Shown: positions 33,646 to 42,740, counted from the stretch's first letter. The stretch is DNA of 64,000 bases from Neotamlana laminarinivorans (GCF_020523925.1 NZ_JAJAPW010000001.1:372001-436000), one strand, 5' to 3'. A program made the numbers and translations. Notes: generated by a model from the letters alone, not told the origin.

Positions 33646-33676
33646 AAAAAAGCCCAACCAAAAATGGTCGGGCTTT
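33646..33676 (-). terminator. rho-independent terminator after the OmpA lipoprotein gene
   Basis: Read on the minus strand: AAAAGCCCGACCA ... TGGTTGGGCTTTT (one G-U pair), then a run of T. It begins 24 bp beyond the stop codon of the gene at 33700-34536. Confidence 0.88.
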
Positions 33677-33699
33677 TAATTATTTATTTGTGAGATGGC

Positions 33700-34536
33700 T
33701 TAGTTACCAGCTTCTAAATTTTTCATTTCTTTCTCAATCATATCGTAAAACTGATCGATTTTTGGTAAAATTACTATACGTGTTCTACGGTTTTTAGCTC
33801 TGTTTTCGGCAGTATCGTTATCTGCTAAAGGCACATAGTGACTACGACCAGCTGCTATTAATTGGCTTGGGTTTACATCTAAATCTTGTAATACTCTAAT
33901 AATTGAAGTAGAACGTTTTACACTTAAATCCCAGTTATCTAATAACGGTGGTTTGTTGTATGGTACGCTGTCTGTATGACCTTCTACCATACACTCAAAA
34001 TCAGGCTTACTGTTTACAACTTTAGCTACTTTAGCTAAAACATCTTTAGCTTTGCTTGTTACGTTGTAGCTTCCGCTTTGAAATAATAATTTATCGGCAA
34101 TAGAAATAAATACAACACCTTTTTCTACGTTTACTTCAATGTCTGGATCGTTAATACCTACTTCACGTTTTAAGCTTGTTACTAGTGCTAATGTTACACT
34201 GTCTTTTTTAGTAAGGGCATCTTGTAAACGTGTAATTTTTAAATCTTTTTCTTTTATACTTTCAAGCGTTTTTTCTACGTTACTTGCGCCTTTTGCAGAA
34301 AGTACTTGTAAGTTTTCATTGTAATTACGTAAATCTGCAATTTGCTCTTCTAAGGCAGTAGATCTTGCAGTAACAGAAGCTTTTTCTTCTAAGCAAGAAT
34401 TTAATTTTACTGTTGCTGAGTTAAGCAAATCTTCTGTTTCTTTTTGTTTTGCTTGTAAATCTGTAAATTGCTTTTTTGATACACAAGAGCTTAGTGCTAA
34501 CATAGCTGATGCACCAAGTATTATAACTTTTTTCAT
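33700..34536 (-). CDS. OmpA family lipoprotein with coiled-coil region
   Basis: 278 residues. Lipoprotein signal with lipobox LSSC (Cys18). Residues about 20-120 form a coiled coil (KQFTDLQAKQKETEDLLNSATVK; EDKDLKITRLQDALTKKD-type repeats). The C-terminal OmpA_C domain binds peptidoglycan: VFISIADKLLFQSGSYNV, MVEGHTDSVPYN and SPSQLIAAGRSHYVPL, ending RTRIVILPK. It would tether the outer membrane to the cell wall, like Pal but with a coiled-coil spacer. Followed by its own terminator (33646-33676). Very common in Flavobacteriaceae as a stand-alone gene. Confidence 0.9.
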   Translation of the reverse strand: MKKVIILGASAMLALSSCVSKKQFTDLQAKQKETEDLLNSATVKLNSCLEEKASVTARSTALEEQIADLRNYNENLQVLSAKGASNVEKTLESIKEKDLKITRLQDALTKKDSVTLALVTSLKREVGINDPDIEVNVEKGVVFISIADKLLFQSGSYNVTSKAKDVLAKVAKVVNSKPDFECMVEGHTDSVPYNKPPLLDNWDLSVKRSTSIIRVLQDLDVNPSQLIAAGRSHYVPLADNDTAENRAKNRRTRIVILPKIDQFYDMIEKEMKNLEAGN

Positions 34537-34631
34537 AATGATGTTTAGGATTAATTTTCTTTGTTTACTGATACAAAAATATAGAAAAATAGATTGATTT
34601 TAACATTTTAACAAAACTTTTACTATGGTAA

Positions 34632-35618
34632 TTATAATCTGTTAAAATGCTTTGTTTTAGCTATAAAATATGCAAAAACAATAGATTTTTTATGATAATA
34701 CAATATCTTATTTTTTTGTGATTTTCGTTTTTTAAGTAAAGTACTACAATGCTTATAAAAAGATATGTGAGCTTTTAATATTGAAAAGGTATGTAAAGGT
34801 TTAAACTCTACTAAAAACTTTATGGCAGCAATACCATCTAGAATTAATCTAACTAAAATGAGTGTAAAAATATTACCTTTTGCATTTTTAGTAATTGTAT
34901 ATAAGCTGTTTCTAAAATTTAAATAGGTTTTTTTGGGGTTTAAGGCGTTTAATGTTGCACCACCAAGGTGGTATACTATAGAGTTGTTAATGTATTTTAT
35001 TGAGTAGCCTAAGTTTTTTGCACGCCAACAAAAGTCTATTTCTTCCATGTGTGCAAAAAAATCTTCATCGAATCCTTGTAATTTTTCAAAAATATTACGC
35101 TTTACAAAAAAACAAGCTCCTGATGCCCAAAATATTTCGGTGTTATTATTGTATTGTCCGGTGTCTTTTTCAATGGTATTAAAAATTCTTCCTCTACAAT
35201 AAGGAAACCCATATTTATCAATATAACCACCAGCAGCTCCAGCATATTCAAAATGAGATTTATTTTTAAAGTCTAAAATTTTAGGCTGAATAATAGCGGT
35301 ATCATTATTTTTAAACTCATTTAAAATAGGTTTAAGCCAATTTTCTGAAACTTCAACATCGTTGTTTAAAAGACAAAATATATCGGCCTTAATAAGTTTT
35401 AAAGCATCATTATAACCCTTGGCGTAACCACCATTATCTGAATTACGTATAATTTTTATTTCTGGAAAATTATTTTTGACAAAGATTAAAGAATCGTCGG
35501 TTGATGCATTATCTGCAATATAAATATCTGCCTCTATCGAGTATTTTAAAATCGATGGTAAAAACTGTTCAAGTAATTTCTTTCCGTTCCAGTTCAATAT
35601 AACTATGGCAATTTTCAT
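34632..35618 (-). CDS. family 2 glycosyltransferase (rhamnosyltransferase-like)
   Basis: 328 residues with a GT-A fold N-terminus: IAIVILNWNGKKLLEQFLPS (residues 3-22), the nucleotide-binding DNASTDDS (about 36-43), SDNGGYAKGYNDAL and the DxD-like LLNNDVEV (about 88-95), then the ASGACFFVKRNIFEKLQGFDEDFFAHMEEIDFCWR block. The C-terminal part has a hydrophobic segment that may attach it to the membrane. The arrangement resembles cell-surface or LPS glycosyltransferases adding rhamnose or similar sugars; donor and acceptor unknown. It follows the HSDR_N gene by 2 bp on the same strand. No other polysaccharide gene is adjacent. Confidence 0.9.
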   Translation of the reverse strand: MKIAIVILNWNGKKLLEQFLPSILKYSIEADIYIADNASTDDSLIFVKNNFPEIKIIRNSDNGGYAKGYNDALKLIKADIFCLLNNDVEVSENWLKPILNEFKNNDTAIIQPKILDFKNKSHFEYAGAAGGYIDKYGFPYCRGRIFNTIEKDTGQYNNNTEIFWASGACFFVKRNIFEKLQGFDEDFFAHMEEIDFCWRAKNLGYSIKYINNSIVYHLGGATLNALNPKKTYLNFRNSLYTITKNAKGNIFTLILVRLILDGIAAIKFLVEFKPLHTFSILKAHISFYKHCSTLLKKRKSQKNKILYYHKKSIVFAYFIAKTKHFNRL

Positions 35619-35620
35619 AT

Positions 35621-36067
35621 TTAAAATTTTGGTATATCAGCTAAAAAATTATAGCGTTCATTATTATAATCCATTGCACAATAGTAATGATTTAGCCCGT
35701 TGGTAACCATTAAATAATCGGCATTTAAATTTAAATTATACCGTGCAATTTGATCGAAGGTGCTTTGTGATATTTCAATATTTGGAGCTTTACATTCCAC
35801 AATTAAGTTAATGTTTCCGTCTGGTTTAAAAACAACTATATCATATCGTTTTTTTAACTTGTTAATAGTAATTTCTTTTTCAACGTTTATTAAAGAAATA
35901 GGATAGTTTTTTACGTTAATTAAATAATTAACACAATGCTGTCTTACCCATTCTTCGGGTTGTAAAATGACAAATTTTTTGCGAATAGTATCGAAAATAG
36001 AAATTTTATTTTCGCTATTTTTGAAGCGAAACGAATATGTTGGAAAATTTAATTTTTGCACAAGCAA
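35621..36067 (-). CDS. HSDR_N-like PD-(D/E)xK domain protein
   Basis: 148 residues that match the stand-alone type I restriction enzyme R N-terminal domain: VRQHCVNYLINVKNYP, KRYDIVVFKPDGNINLIVECKAPN (about 73-96) and FDQIARYNLNLNADYLMVTNG. The D ... ExK spacing (YDIVVF ... VECK) is the PD-(D/E)xK nuclease core. There is no helicase, methylase or specificity subunit, so it is not a restriction system. In flavobacteria this small protein is commonly beside holA, as here (divergent, start to start 97 bp). A DNA-repair or DNA-binding role is possible but unproven. Confidence 0.82.
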   Translation of the reverse strand: MLVQKLNFPTYSFRFKNSENKISIFDTIRKKFVILQPEEWVRQHCVNYLINVKNYPISLINVEKEITINKLKKRYDIVVFKPDGNINLIVECKAPNIEISQSTFDQIARYNLNLNADYLMVTNGLNHYYCAMDYNNERYNFLADIPKF

Positions 36068-36164
36068 ATTTATAATTATAATGCTATTTTAAAATTTTTA
36101 TTTTAAAATAATTTACAATTAGTACTGATTTTTCTGAAGTAATAAATCTATAAAACCATTTCCT

Positions 36165-37169
36165 TTGGACGACGTAAAACTATTGGTGACCGATATTAAA
36201 AATAGGCAATTAAAACCTATTTATTTTTTAATGGGAGAAGAACCATATTACATTGATAAAATTTCTGATTTTATTGAAAAAACTATTTTAACTGAAGAAG
36301 AAAGAGGTTTTAATCAAATGGTGCTTTATGGTAGAGATGTAACAGTTGAAGATATTGTAAGTAATGCTAAGCGTTTTCCAATGATGTCAGAATATCAGGT
36401 TGTTATAGTTAAAGAAGCACAAGATTTATCGCGTAATATCGAGAAATTATCTAGTTATGCTCAAAACCCACAGCCAACAACTATATTGGTTGTAAATTAT
36501 AAATATAAAAAAATTGATAAGCGAAAATCGCTATACAAAACTTTAAAAAAAACAGGAGTTATTTTTGAAAGCAAAAAGCTTTACGAAAATCAAGTAGCAG
36601 ATTGGATTCGTCGAGTGTTATCTCCAAAAAAATATGCAATTACACCAAAAGCAGCGCAAATGCTTGTTGAGTTTCTAGGAACCGATTTAAGTAAAATAAA
36701 TAATGAATTAGAAAAATTACAAATTATTTTACCCAAGGGAACCGAAATTACTCCTACACATATTGAAGAAAATATTGGTATTAGTAAAGATTATAATAAT
36801 TTCGAGCTACGAAAAGCAGTGGGAGAACGAAATATAAAAAAAGCCTATAGCATTGTTAATTATTTTGCAAATAACCCTAAAGACAATCCTATGATAGTAA
36901 CTGTAGCTTTGCTTTTTAACTTTTTTTCGCAGTTATTGTATTTTCACGGATTATCTGATAAATCTCCTCGTAATGTAGCATCTGCTCTAAAAATTAACCC
37001 ATATTTTGTTAACGAATATATAGCTGCAGCTCGAAATTATCCTATGAGAAAAGTAAGTGCTATTGTTGGAGTTTTACGTGAATTTGATGTTAAAAGTAAA
37101 GGCGTAAATGCAAATGCTGTTCCTCAGGGAGATTTGTTAAAGGAATTGTTGTTCAAAATTTTTAATTAA
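36165..37169 (+). CDS. holA: DNA polymerase III subunit delta
   Basis: 334 residues, usual for HolA. PIYFLMGEEPYYIDKISDFI (about 18-37) is the ATPase-like N-terminal opening, followed by QVVIVKEAQDL and LEKLQIIL (clamp-loader AAA-like fold without Walker motifs) and a C-terminal collar domain (LLFNFFSQLLYFHGL). It opens the beta clamp in the gamma-complex. The start is TTG at 36165; the nearest downstream ATG would remove the conserved start of the domain. The ung gene begins 1 bp after the stop, so both belong to one replication/repair transcript. Confidence 0.92.
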   Translation: MDDVKLLVTDIKNRQLKPIYFLMGEEPYYIDKISDFIEKTILTEEERGFNQMVLYGRDVTVEDIVSNAKRFPMMSEYQVVIVKEAQDLSRNIEKLSSYAQNPQPTTILVVNYKYKKIDKRKSLYKTLKKTGVIFESKKLYENQVADWIRRVLSPKKYAITPKAAQMLVEFLGTDLSKINNELEKLQIILPKGTEITPTHIEENIGISKDYNNFELRKAVGERNIKKAYSIVNYFANNPKDNPMIVTVALLFNFFSQLLYFHGLSDKSPRNVASALKINPYFVNEYIAAARNYPMRKVSAIVGVLREFDVKSKGVNANAVPQGDLLKELLFKIFN

Positions 37170-37170
37170 A

Positions 37171-37836
37171 ATGAAAATTGATATTCACAAAAGTTGGTTG
37201 CCTTATTTAAAAGAAGAATTCTCGAAACCATATTTTAAAGAGCTAATAGCTTTTGTTGATCAAGAATATTCAACTAAAACATGTTTTCCTCCAAAAAATG
37301 AAATTTTTAACGCTTTTAATGCTTGTCAATTTAACAATGTAAAAGTTGTAATAATAGGGCAAGACCCATACCATGATGTTAACCAGGCAAATGGTTTATG
37401 CTTTTCTGTAAATGATGATGTAAAACATCCACCATCATTAGTAAATATTTTTAAAGAAATAGAAAAAGATTTAGGGATTCCTTATCCTGATAGTGGTAAT
37501 TTAATGCGTTGGGCAAAACAGGGAGTTTTATTACTTAATTCTGTTTTAACAGTAAGAGCTCATGAAGCGGGTAGTCATCAAAAAAAAGGATGGGAAAAAT
37601 TTACTAATACTATAATTAGTCAAATTAATAAATACAATAAAAATGTAATATTTCTACTTTGGGGAGGTTATGCGAAGAATAAAGCAAAATTAATAGATAG
37701 TAATAAGCATAAAATTTTAGCTTCAGGACATCCTTCACCTTTGAGTGCGAATAGAGGGTATTGGTTCGGTAATAAGCATTTTAGTAAAACTAACTTCCTG
37801 TTGGAGCAAGTGTCTCAGAATCCTGTAAATTGGTAG
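37171..37836 (+). CDS. ung: uracil-DNA glycosylase (family 1)
   Basis: 221 residues. Family-1 motifs: VIIGQDPYHDVNQANGLCFSV (about 59-79) with the water-activating Asp in GQDPYH, PSLVNIFKEI, LLLNSVLTVRA, FLLWGGYA and GHPSPLSANRGYWFGNKHF (about 188-206) with the catalytic His-Pro-Ser loop. It removes uracil from DNA in base-excision repair. It starts 1 bp after holA. Its last 47 bp overlap, in antisense, a small membrane-protein gene (37790-37960). Confidence 0.97.
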   Translation: MKIDIHKSWLPYLKEEFSKPYFKELIAFVDQEYSTKTCFPPKNEIFNAFNACQFNNVKVVIIGQDPYHDVNQANGLCFSVNDDVKHPPSLVNIFKEIEKDLGIPYPDSGNLMRWAKQGVLLLNSVLTVRAHEAGSHQKKGWEKFTNTIISQINKYNKNVIFLLWGGYAKNKAKLIDSNKHKILASGHPSPLSANRGYWFGNKHFSKTNFLLEQVSQNPVNW

Positions 37837-37960
37837 TATCTGGTTTTAAAACAACAGGTTTTTTGTTGTTTGGCTTACTAATTTTATTACAACTAAATTT
37901 TAATAAAAATAAATTAGTTATAATTAAAAAAGATAGTACTAGTGTAATTGTTAAAATCAT
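37790..37960 (-). CDS. short single-pass membrane protein (56 residues)
   Basis: ATG at 37960, stop TAG at 37790-37792. The product MILTITLVLSFLIITNLFLL is one strong N-terminal membrane segment followed by a Lys/Asn-rich hydrophilic tail (NKISKPNNKKPVVLKPDTTN) that ends in APTGS. The antisense orientation to ung with a 47-bp overlap is unusual, but the hydrophobic N-terminus and otherwise empty flank make it a credible short gene. A cysteine follows the helix (KFSC), which could be a degenerate lipobox. No family recognised. Confidence 0.5.
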   Translation of the reverse strand: MILTITLVLSFLIITNLFLLKFSCNKISKPNNKKPVVLKPDTTNLQDSETLAPTGS

Positions 37961-38322
37961 AAAAATGGGGGTTTTATTTATAGTTTAAATACTTTAAAAA
38001 ACCGATGAAATACATAATTAGCATTTAAAGCACATAATTTTATGTTAAAAAAACTACACCAAAAATACAGAATTAAGATTATTTGTGGTTACGGTATTCC
38101 CTCATTTCTTTTATTTTTGTACGATATATAATTAACGCAGTTGTTTATTGATAGATTCTTAATTATTCTATTAAAAAACTATTAATTAAATTTTGCTTTT
38201 TTTTGAAATTAACCATCTAATAGCTACAAAACGTGTAAAAAAGTAAGTAAAATCAATATGTCAATTGATTATTATTGCTAGCAATTTGAAAATAAAACTT
38301 ATTTTTGATTAAAATAAAATTT
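37961..38322. other. 362-bp AT-rich intergenic region with menB promoter
   Basis: No gene recognised on either strand. The end of the region carries a TTG-N22-TATTTTTG promoter match (38275-38307) for menB. No hairpin terminator or tRNA-like sequence seen. Confidence 0.6.
38275..38307 (+). promoter_or_regulatory. candidate promoter of the menaquinone operon
   Basis: TTG (38275-38277), 22-bp spacer, TATTTTTG (38300-38307), an exact TAnnTTTG match. The start codon used is the ATG at 38323. This also argues against the in-frame TTG at 38305 as a start, because it lies inside the box. Confidence 0.5.
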
Positions 38323-39162
38323 ATGAAAGAACCTAAATGGGTAACCGTAAAAGACTATACGGATATTACATACAAAAAATACAATGGCGTTGCCAGAATA
38401 GCCTTTAACAGACCAAATGTTCGTAATGCGTTTCGTCCAAAAACTACAAGCGAATTATATGATGCATTTTATGATGCTAATGAAGATGTAAATATTGGTG
38501 TTGTATTGCTTTCAGCAGAAGGACCATCAACCAAAGATGGTGTTTATAGTTTTTGTTCTGGTGGCGATCAAAAAGCACGTGGCCATCAAGGTTATGTTGG
38601 AGAAGATGGCTATCACCGCCTAAATATATTAGAAGTACAGCGTTTAATTCGTTTTATGCCAAAGGCAGTTATTGCCGTTGTTCCTGGTTGGGCCGTTGGT
38701 GGCGGTCACAGTTTACATGTGGTTTGCGATTTGACTTTGGCTAGTAAAGAACACGCTATATTTAAACAAACCGATGCCGATGTAACGAGTTTTGATGGTG
38801 GTTATGGCTCTGCTTACTTAGCTAAAATGGTTGGACAGAAAAAAGCAAGAGAAATATTTTTCTTAGGAAGAAATTATTCGGCGCAAGAGGCCTACGAAAT
38901 GGGCATGGTAAATGCTGTAATTCCTCATGACGAATTAGAAAGTACAGCCTACGAATGGGCTCAAGAAATATTAGCAAAATCGCCTACTTCTATTAAAATG
39001 CTAAAATTCGCTATGAATTTAACCGATGATGGCATGGTAGGGCAACAAGTTTTTGCCGGTGAAGCAACACGTTTAGCTTACATGACAGATGAAGCTGTGG
39101 AAGGTAGAAATGCTTTCCTTGAAAAACGTAAGCCTAACTTCGATAAAAAATGGATTCCTTAA
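38323..39162 (+). CDS. menB: 1,4-dihydroxy-2-naphthoyl-CoA synthase
   Basis: About 279 residues from the ATG at 38323 (MKEPKWVTVKDYTDI), a standard MenB N-terminus. The crotonase fold shows IAFNRPNVRNAFRP, FCSGGDQKARG (oxyanion/active site; the GD pair is conserved in MenB), PKAVIAVVPGWAVGGGHSLH, TDADVTSFDGGYGSAYLA, and the C-terminal EGRNAFLEKRKPNF. It closes the second ring of the naphthoquinone in menaquinone synthesis. First gene of a run: menA follows at once, then an MBL hydrolase, menC, a CPBP protease and menE. Confidence 0.97.
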   Translation: MKEPKWVTVKDYTDITYKKYNGVARIAFNRPNVRNAFRPKTTSELYDAFYDANEDVNIGVVLLSAEGPSTKDGVYSFCSGGDQKARGHQGYVGEDGYHRLNILEVQRLIRFMPKAVIAVVPGWAVGGGHSLHVVCDLTLASKEHAIFKQTDADVTSFDGGYGSAYLAKMVGQKKAREIFFLGRNYSAQEAYEMGMVNAVIPHDELESTAYEWAQEILAKSPTSIKMLKFAMNLTDDGMVGQQVFAGEATRLAYMTDEAVEGRNAFLEKRKPNFDKKWIP

Positions 39163-39163
39163 T

Positions 39164-40066
39164 ATGAATAAATTTTCGGTATGGATTTCGGCAATGCGTT
39201 TACGAACGTTACCATTGTCGGTTTCCGGAATTATTTTAGCTTCTTGTTTAGCGCAATATAAAGGTGTTTTTAATTGGAGTATTTGTATTCTAGCTATTCT
39301 AACAACTTTAAGTTTTCAAATTTTATCCAATTTTGCAAACGATTATGGCGATGGTGTAAAAGGAACAGATAATGCCGAACGCATAGGTCCAGAACGTGCT
39401 ATTCAATCGGGGAAAATAACACCAAAACAACTTTTTAATGCCATAAAAATAAATATCGTAGTCGCTTTGTTATTGGCTATTGCACTCATTTATATAGCTT
39501 TTGGTTCACAATATATACTTTTAAGTGTATTGTTTTTAGTATTAGGTGTAGCTTCAATTATTGCAGCCATGAAATATACGGTTGGAGAAAATGCGTATGG
39601 CTACAGAGCTATGGGGGACATTTTTGTTTTCATTTTTTTCGGATTAATAAGTGTTCTAGGGTGTTATGCATTATTTGCCAAAAACCTTGATTTTATTGCC
39701 GTTTTACCTGCTTTTGTGGTGGGTTTGTTAAGTACTGGTGTGCTTAATTTAAATAATATGAGAGATAGAATTCCAGACGAAAAAGTAAATAAAATTACTC
39801 TGGCTGTTAAACTGGGTGGTCAAAAAGCCAAATGGTATCATTATACTTTAATTGGTATGGCATTAGGTTTGGCTCTAATTTTTGGAATTATTTATTATAA
39901 AAATCCTCTAAGTTTAATATTTTTAATAGCTTTTATTCCTATAATAAAACATGTATTAACAGTAGTTAAAAATACCGAACCAGCACAGTTAGATCCAGAG
40001 CTTAAAAAATTAGCATTATCAACGGTTTTATTAGCTATATTAATGGGAGTAGGGCAATTATTTTAA
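39164..40066 (+). CDS. menA: 1,4-dihydroxy-2-naphthoate polyprenyltransferase
   Basis: I take the ATG at 39164 (MNKFSVWISAMRLRTLPLSV) as the start, giving 300 residues and a 1-bp gap after menB. The frame also extends upstream inside menB, but that part has no homology-like sequence. It is a UbiA-family membrane prenyltransferase with about eight to nine helices and the Asp-rich NDYGDGVKGTDN (about 62-73) and NNMRDRIPDEKVNK sites that bind the polyprenyl diphosphate through Mg2+. It attaches the prenyl tail to DHNA in the inner membrane. Confidence 0.95.
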   Translation: MNKFSVWISAMRLRTLPLSVSGIILASCLAQYKGVFNWSICILAILTTLSFQILSNFANDYGDGVKGTDNAERIGPERAIQSGKITPKQLFNAIKINIVVALLLAIALIYIAFGSQYILLSVLFLVLGVASIIAAMKYTVGENAYGYRAMGDIFVFIFFGLISVLGCYALFAKNLDFIAVLPAFVVGLLSTGVLNLNNMRDRIPDEKVNKITLAVKLGGQKAKWYHYTLIGMALGLALIFGIIYYKNPLSLIFLIAFIPIIKHVLTVVKNTEPAQLDPELKKLALSTVLLAILMGVGQLF

Positions 40067-40077
40067 AACAATAAAAA

Positions 40078-40755
40078 ATGAAAATTACATTTTACGGTCA
40101 TGCCTGTTTAGGTATTCAAATAGATGATATTAACATTATTGTTGATCCGTTTATAACACCAAACGAAAAAGCTTCAGCAATTAATATAGAAAATTTAAAA
40201 GCAGATTATATACTAATTACTCACGGTCATCAAGATCACATTGAAGATGTTGAAGCTATTGCAAAACGAACAGATGCTACTATAGTTTCAAATTATGAAA
40301 TTGCAATGCATTATCAAAATAAAGGTTTCGAAGCGCACCCAATGAATCATGGAGGAAAATGGGATTTTGAGTTTGGCTCTGTAAAATATGTAAATGCCAT
40401 TCATACATCGTCTTTTCCAGACGGAAGTTATGCCGGACAACCGGGAGGTTTTATAATTGAAAGTGAGCATAAAAACATATACATTGCTGGCGATACTGCT
40501 TTAACTTACGACATGAAGTTAATCCCTTTAAGCACAAAACTAGATTTAGCAATTTTACCAATAGGAGATAATTTTACTATGGGTATTGACGACGCTATTC
40601 TTGCAAGCGATTTTGTAGAATGTGATAAAATTTTAGGATATCATTTTGATACTTTTGGTTACATCGAAATAAACCACGAAGAAGCAAAACGTAAATTTTT
40701 CGAAAAAGATAAAGATTTAATGCTTTTAGAAATTGGTGAATCTATAGAATTGTAA
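40078..40755 (+). CDS. UPF0173-type MBL-fold metal-dependent hydrolase
   Basis: 225 residues with GHACLGIQIDDINIIVDPFI (about 6-25) and the zinc motif THGHQDHIED (about 49-58), HTSSFPDGSYAGQPGGFI and GDTALTYDMKL. These match the UPF0173 group related to UlaG. Its enzymatic function is unknown. It sits inside the menaquinone operon between menA and menC, 11 bp after menA and with menC starting at the next base. A second MBL-fold protein of similar type, but secreted as a lipoprotein, is at 56719-57513. Placement in men operons recurs in flavobacteria to my knowledge, but no role in the pathway has been shown. Confidence 0.85.
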   Translation: MKITFYGHACLGIQIDDINIIVDPFITPNEKASAINIENLKADYILITHGHQDHIEDVEAIAKRTDATIVSNYEIAMHYQNKGFEAHPMNHGGKWDFEFGSVKYVNAIHTSSFPDGSYAGQPGGFIIESEHKNIYIAGDTALTYDMKLIPLSTKLDLAILPIGDNFTMGIDDAILASDFVECDKILGYHFDTFGYIEINHEEAKRKFFEKDKDLMLLEIGESIEL

Positions 40756-41793
40756 ATGATTACAGCAAACTACAAACAATACATTCTTAATTTTAAACAA
40801 CCCAGCGGTACATCGCGCGGTATTTTAAGAACTAAAGAAACCTGGTTTTTAATTCTTGAAGAAGATAATAAAAAAGGTATTGGGGAATGTGGTTTGTTTC
40901 GAGGACTTTCTATTGACGACAGACTCGATTATGAAGAGAAATTGCTTTGGGTTTGTAAGAATATCAATTTAGGATTATCTGAGTTATTAGAAGCTTCAAA
41001 AGAATTCCCGAGTATTCAAATGGGTTTAGAAATGGCTTTTAAATCACTTGAAGCAGAGGATTCATTCTCAATTTTTCCATCAAAGTTCACAAAAGGAGAA
41101 GCACAAATTAATATTAACGGATTAATTTGGATGGGAAGCGAAGCTTTCATGAAAAAGCAAATTGAAGACAAAATTAAAGCTGGGTTTTCATGTATTAAAA
41201 TGAAAATTGGAGCTATCGATTTTGAAACCGAAATCAATCTTTTAAAATCTATAAGACGAAGTTTTTCAAAGACAGATATCGAACTACGAGTTGATGCCAA
41301 TGGTGCTTTTTCGCCACTTGAAGCTTTAGAAAAACTAAAAATATTATCAGAATTAGAGCTTCATTCCATAGAGCAGCCTATTAAACAAGGTCAAATTGAA
41401 GCTATGGCAACACTATGTGAGCAAACACCATTACCAATTGCTTTAGATGAAGAATTAATAGGTGTGTTTTCTGTAACAAACAAAGCCCAATTGCTACAAA
41501 CTATAAATCCGCAATATATTATTTTAAAACCAACTTTAGTTGGCGGGTTTAAAGGTAGTGACGAATGGATAAATTTAGCTAAAAAAAATAATATGGGTTG
41601 GTGGATTACAAGTGCTTTAGAGAGCAATATTGGTTTAAACGCCATTGCACAATACACTTTTAAAAAAAACACAACAATGCCACAAGGTCTAGGTACAGGC
41701 GGTTTATTTACCAATAATTTCGAGAGTCCGCTACAAGTTAATAATGGTAAATTAAGTTTTAATAAAAACGTATCATTTAATTTTAATTTATAA
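40756..41793 (+). CDS. menC: o-succinylbenzoate synthase
   Basis: 345 residues of the enolase superfamily. The Lys pair segment SCIKMKIGAIDFETE (about 154-168), metal ligands in ELRVDANGAFS (about 176-186), HSIEQPIKQ and PIALDEELIG (about 226-235), and LKPTLVGGFKGSDEW are in the right order. It dehydrates SHCHC to o-succinylbenzoate. The start is the ATG directly after the MBL gene stop. It shows more divergence from E. coli MenC than its neighbours do, but the operon context settles the assignment. Confidence 0.92.
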   Translation: MITANYKQYILNFKQPSGTSRGILRTKETWFLILEEDNKKGIGECGLFRGLSIDDRLDYEEKLLWVCKNINLGLSELLEASKEFPSIQMGLEMAFKSLEAEDSFSIFPSKFTKGEAQININGLIWMGSEAFMKKQIEDKIKAGFSCIKMKIGAIDFETEINLLKSIRRSFSKTDIELRVDANGAFSPLEALEKLKILSELELHSIEQPIKQGQIEAMATLCEQTPLPIALDEELIGVFSVTNKAQLLQTINPQYIILKPTLVGGFKGSDEWINLAKKNNMGWWITSALESNIGLNAIAQYTFKKNTTMPQGLGTGGLFTNNFESPLQVNNGKLSFNKNVSFNFNL

Positions 41794-42726
41794 ATGAATT
41801 ATATACAACAAGCTTACAAAGGCAAGCGTGAATTATGGATGTTTTTGTTAACAGCATTTTTAATTTCAGGAATATTTATATTAAATTTTATAATGTTTCT
41901 TTTTACAAGTAAAGAAGATATGGAAATGCTTTACGATTCTATGAAAGCCATTCCATCAAACATATCTTTAGTTGCAAATTTATTACCGTTTGCATTTTTA
42001 CTTGGTTTGTTATTCGTATTAGTTCGTTTTTTGCATGAGCGTAGTTTACTATCGCTTACAACAACGCGAAAAAAAGTCGATTTTAAACGTGTTTTTCTGG
42101 CTTTTTTCGTCATCGTATTGCTAACTGTAGGTTCGTTTGCAGTATCTTATTATGCAGATCCTAGTCAAATTGAATTTCAGTTTAAACCCCTAAAGTTTGC
42201 CATTCTTTTTGTTATCAGTATTTTACTTTTTCCATTTCAAATCGGGTTAGAAGAATATTTGTTTCGCGGCTATTTAATGCAGCATATTGGTGTATTAGTT
42301 AAAAATAAATGGTTTCCCTTAATTTTCACTTCGGTAATGTTTGGTATTGCACACAGTGCGAATCCAGAAGTAGCAGAAATGGGCTATATTACTATGGTTT
42401 TTTATATAGGAACCGGTTTGCTTTTAGGAATTATGACTTTAATGGATGAAGGCTTAGAGCTTGCTTTAGGTTTTCACCTAGGAAATAACCTAATGGCTGC
42501 ATTGTTAGTTACTAGCGATTGGTCTGCTTTACAAACCGATGCTATTTTTAAATACACAGCTGAAGAAGCGAATACAAGTATTACCGAAATTTTACTTCCA
42601 GTTATCGTATTTTATCCAATAATTCTGTTTATTTTTTCTAAAGTTTATAAATGGACGAATTGGAATGAAAAATTATTTGGTAAAGTTGAAGAACCCGGGC
42701 AAGAAAACTATAAAATAATCGAATAA
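41794..42726 (+). CDS. CPBP family intramembrane glutamic endopeptidase
   Basis: 310 residues with about eight hydrophobic segments. The CPBP (Abi/CAAX protease-like) motifs are present: EEYLFRGYLMQ (about 150-160, EExxxR), FGIAHSAN (about 185-192) and GFHLGNNLM (about 228-236). Such proteins cleave substrates within the membrane or process prenylated or bacteriocin peptides; the target here is unknown. It starts at the base after menC, and menE follows after 14 bp, so it is co-transcribed with the menaquinone pathway. Confidence 0.88.
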   Translation: MNYIQQAYKGKRELWMFLLTAFLISGIFILNFIMFLFTSKEDMEMLYDSMKAIPSNISLVANLLPFAFLLGLLFVLVRFLHERSLLSLTTTRKKVDFKRVFLAFFVIVLLTVGSFAVSYYADPSQIEFQFKPLKFAILFVISILLFPFQIGLEEYLFRGYLMQHIGVLVKNKWFPLIFTSVMFGIAHSANPEVAEMGYITMVFYIGTGLLLGIMTLMDEGLELALGFHLGNNLMAALLVTSDWSALQTDAIFKYTAEEANTSITEILLPVIVFYPIILFIFSKVYKWTNWNEKLFGKVEEPGQENYKIIE

Positions 42727-42740
42727 ATAAAAGCTTAGCT

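Noticed and set aside
35621-36067. Restriction-modification locus
   Set aside because: Only the R-subunit N-terminal domain is present, next to holA; no methylase, specificity or helicase parts.
36158-36167. TTCCTTTG before and over the holA start as a -7 promoter box
   Set aside because: It would place transcription start inside the gene, downstream of the needed TTG start codon.
38305-38322. TTG start of menB at 38305
   Set aside because: The TTG lies inside a TAnnTTTG promoter match; ATG 38323 begins the family N-terminus.
39089-39163. menA start inside menB
   Set aside because: The 25 extra codons are the menB end in another frame; the MNKFSVW start 1 bp after menB fits the family.
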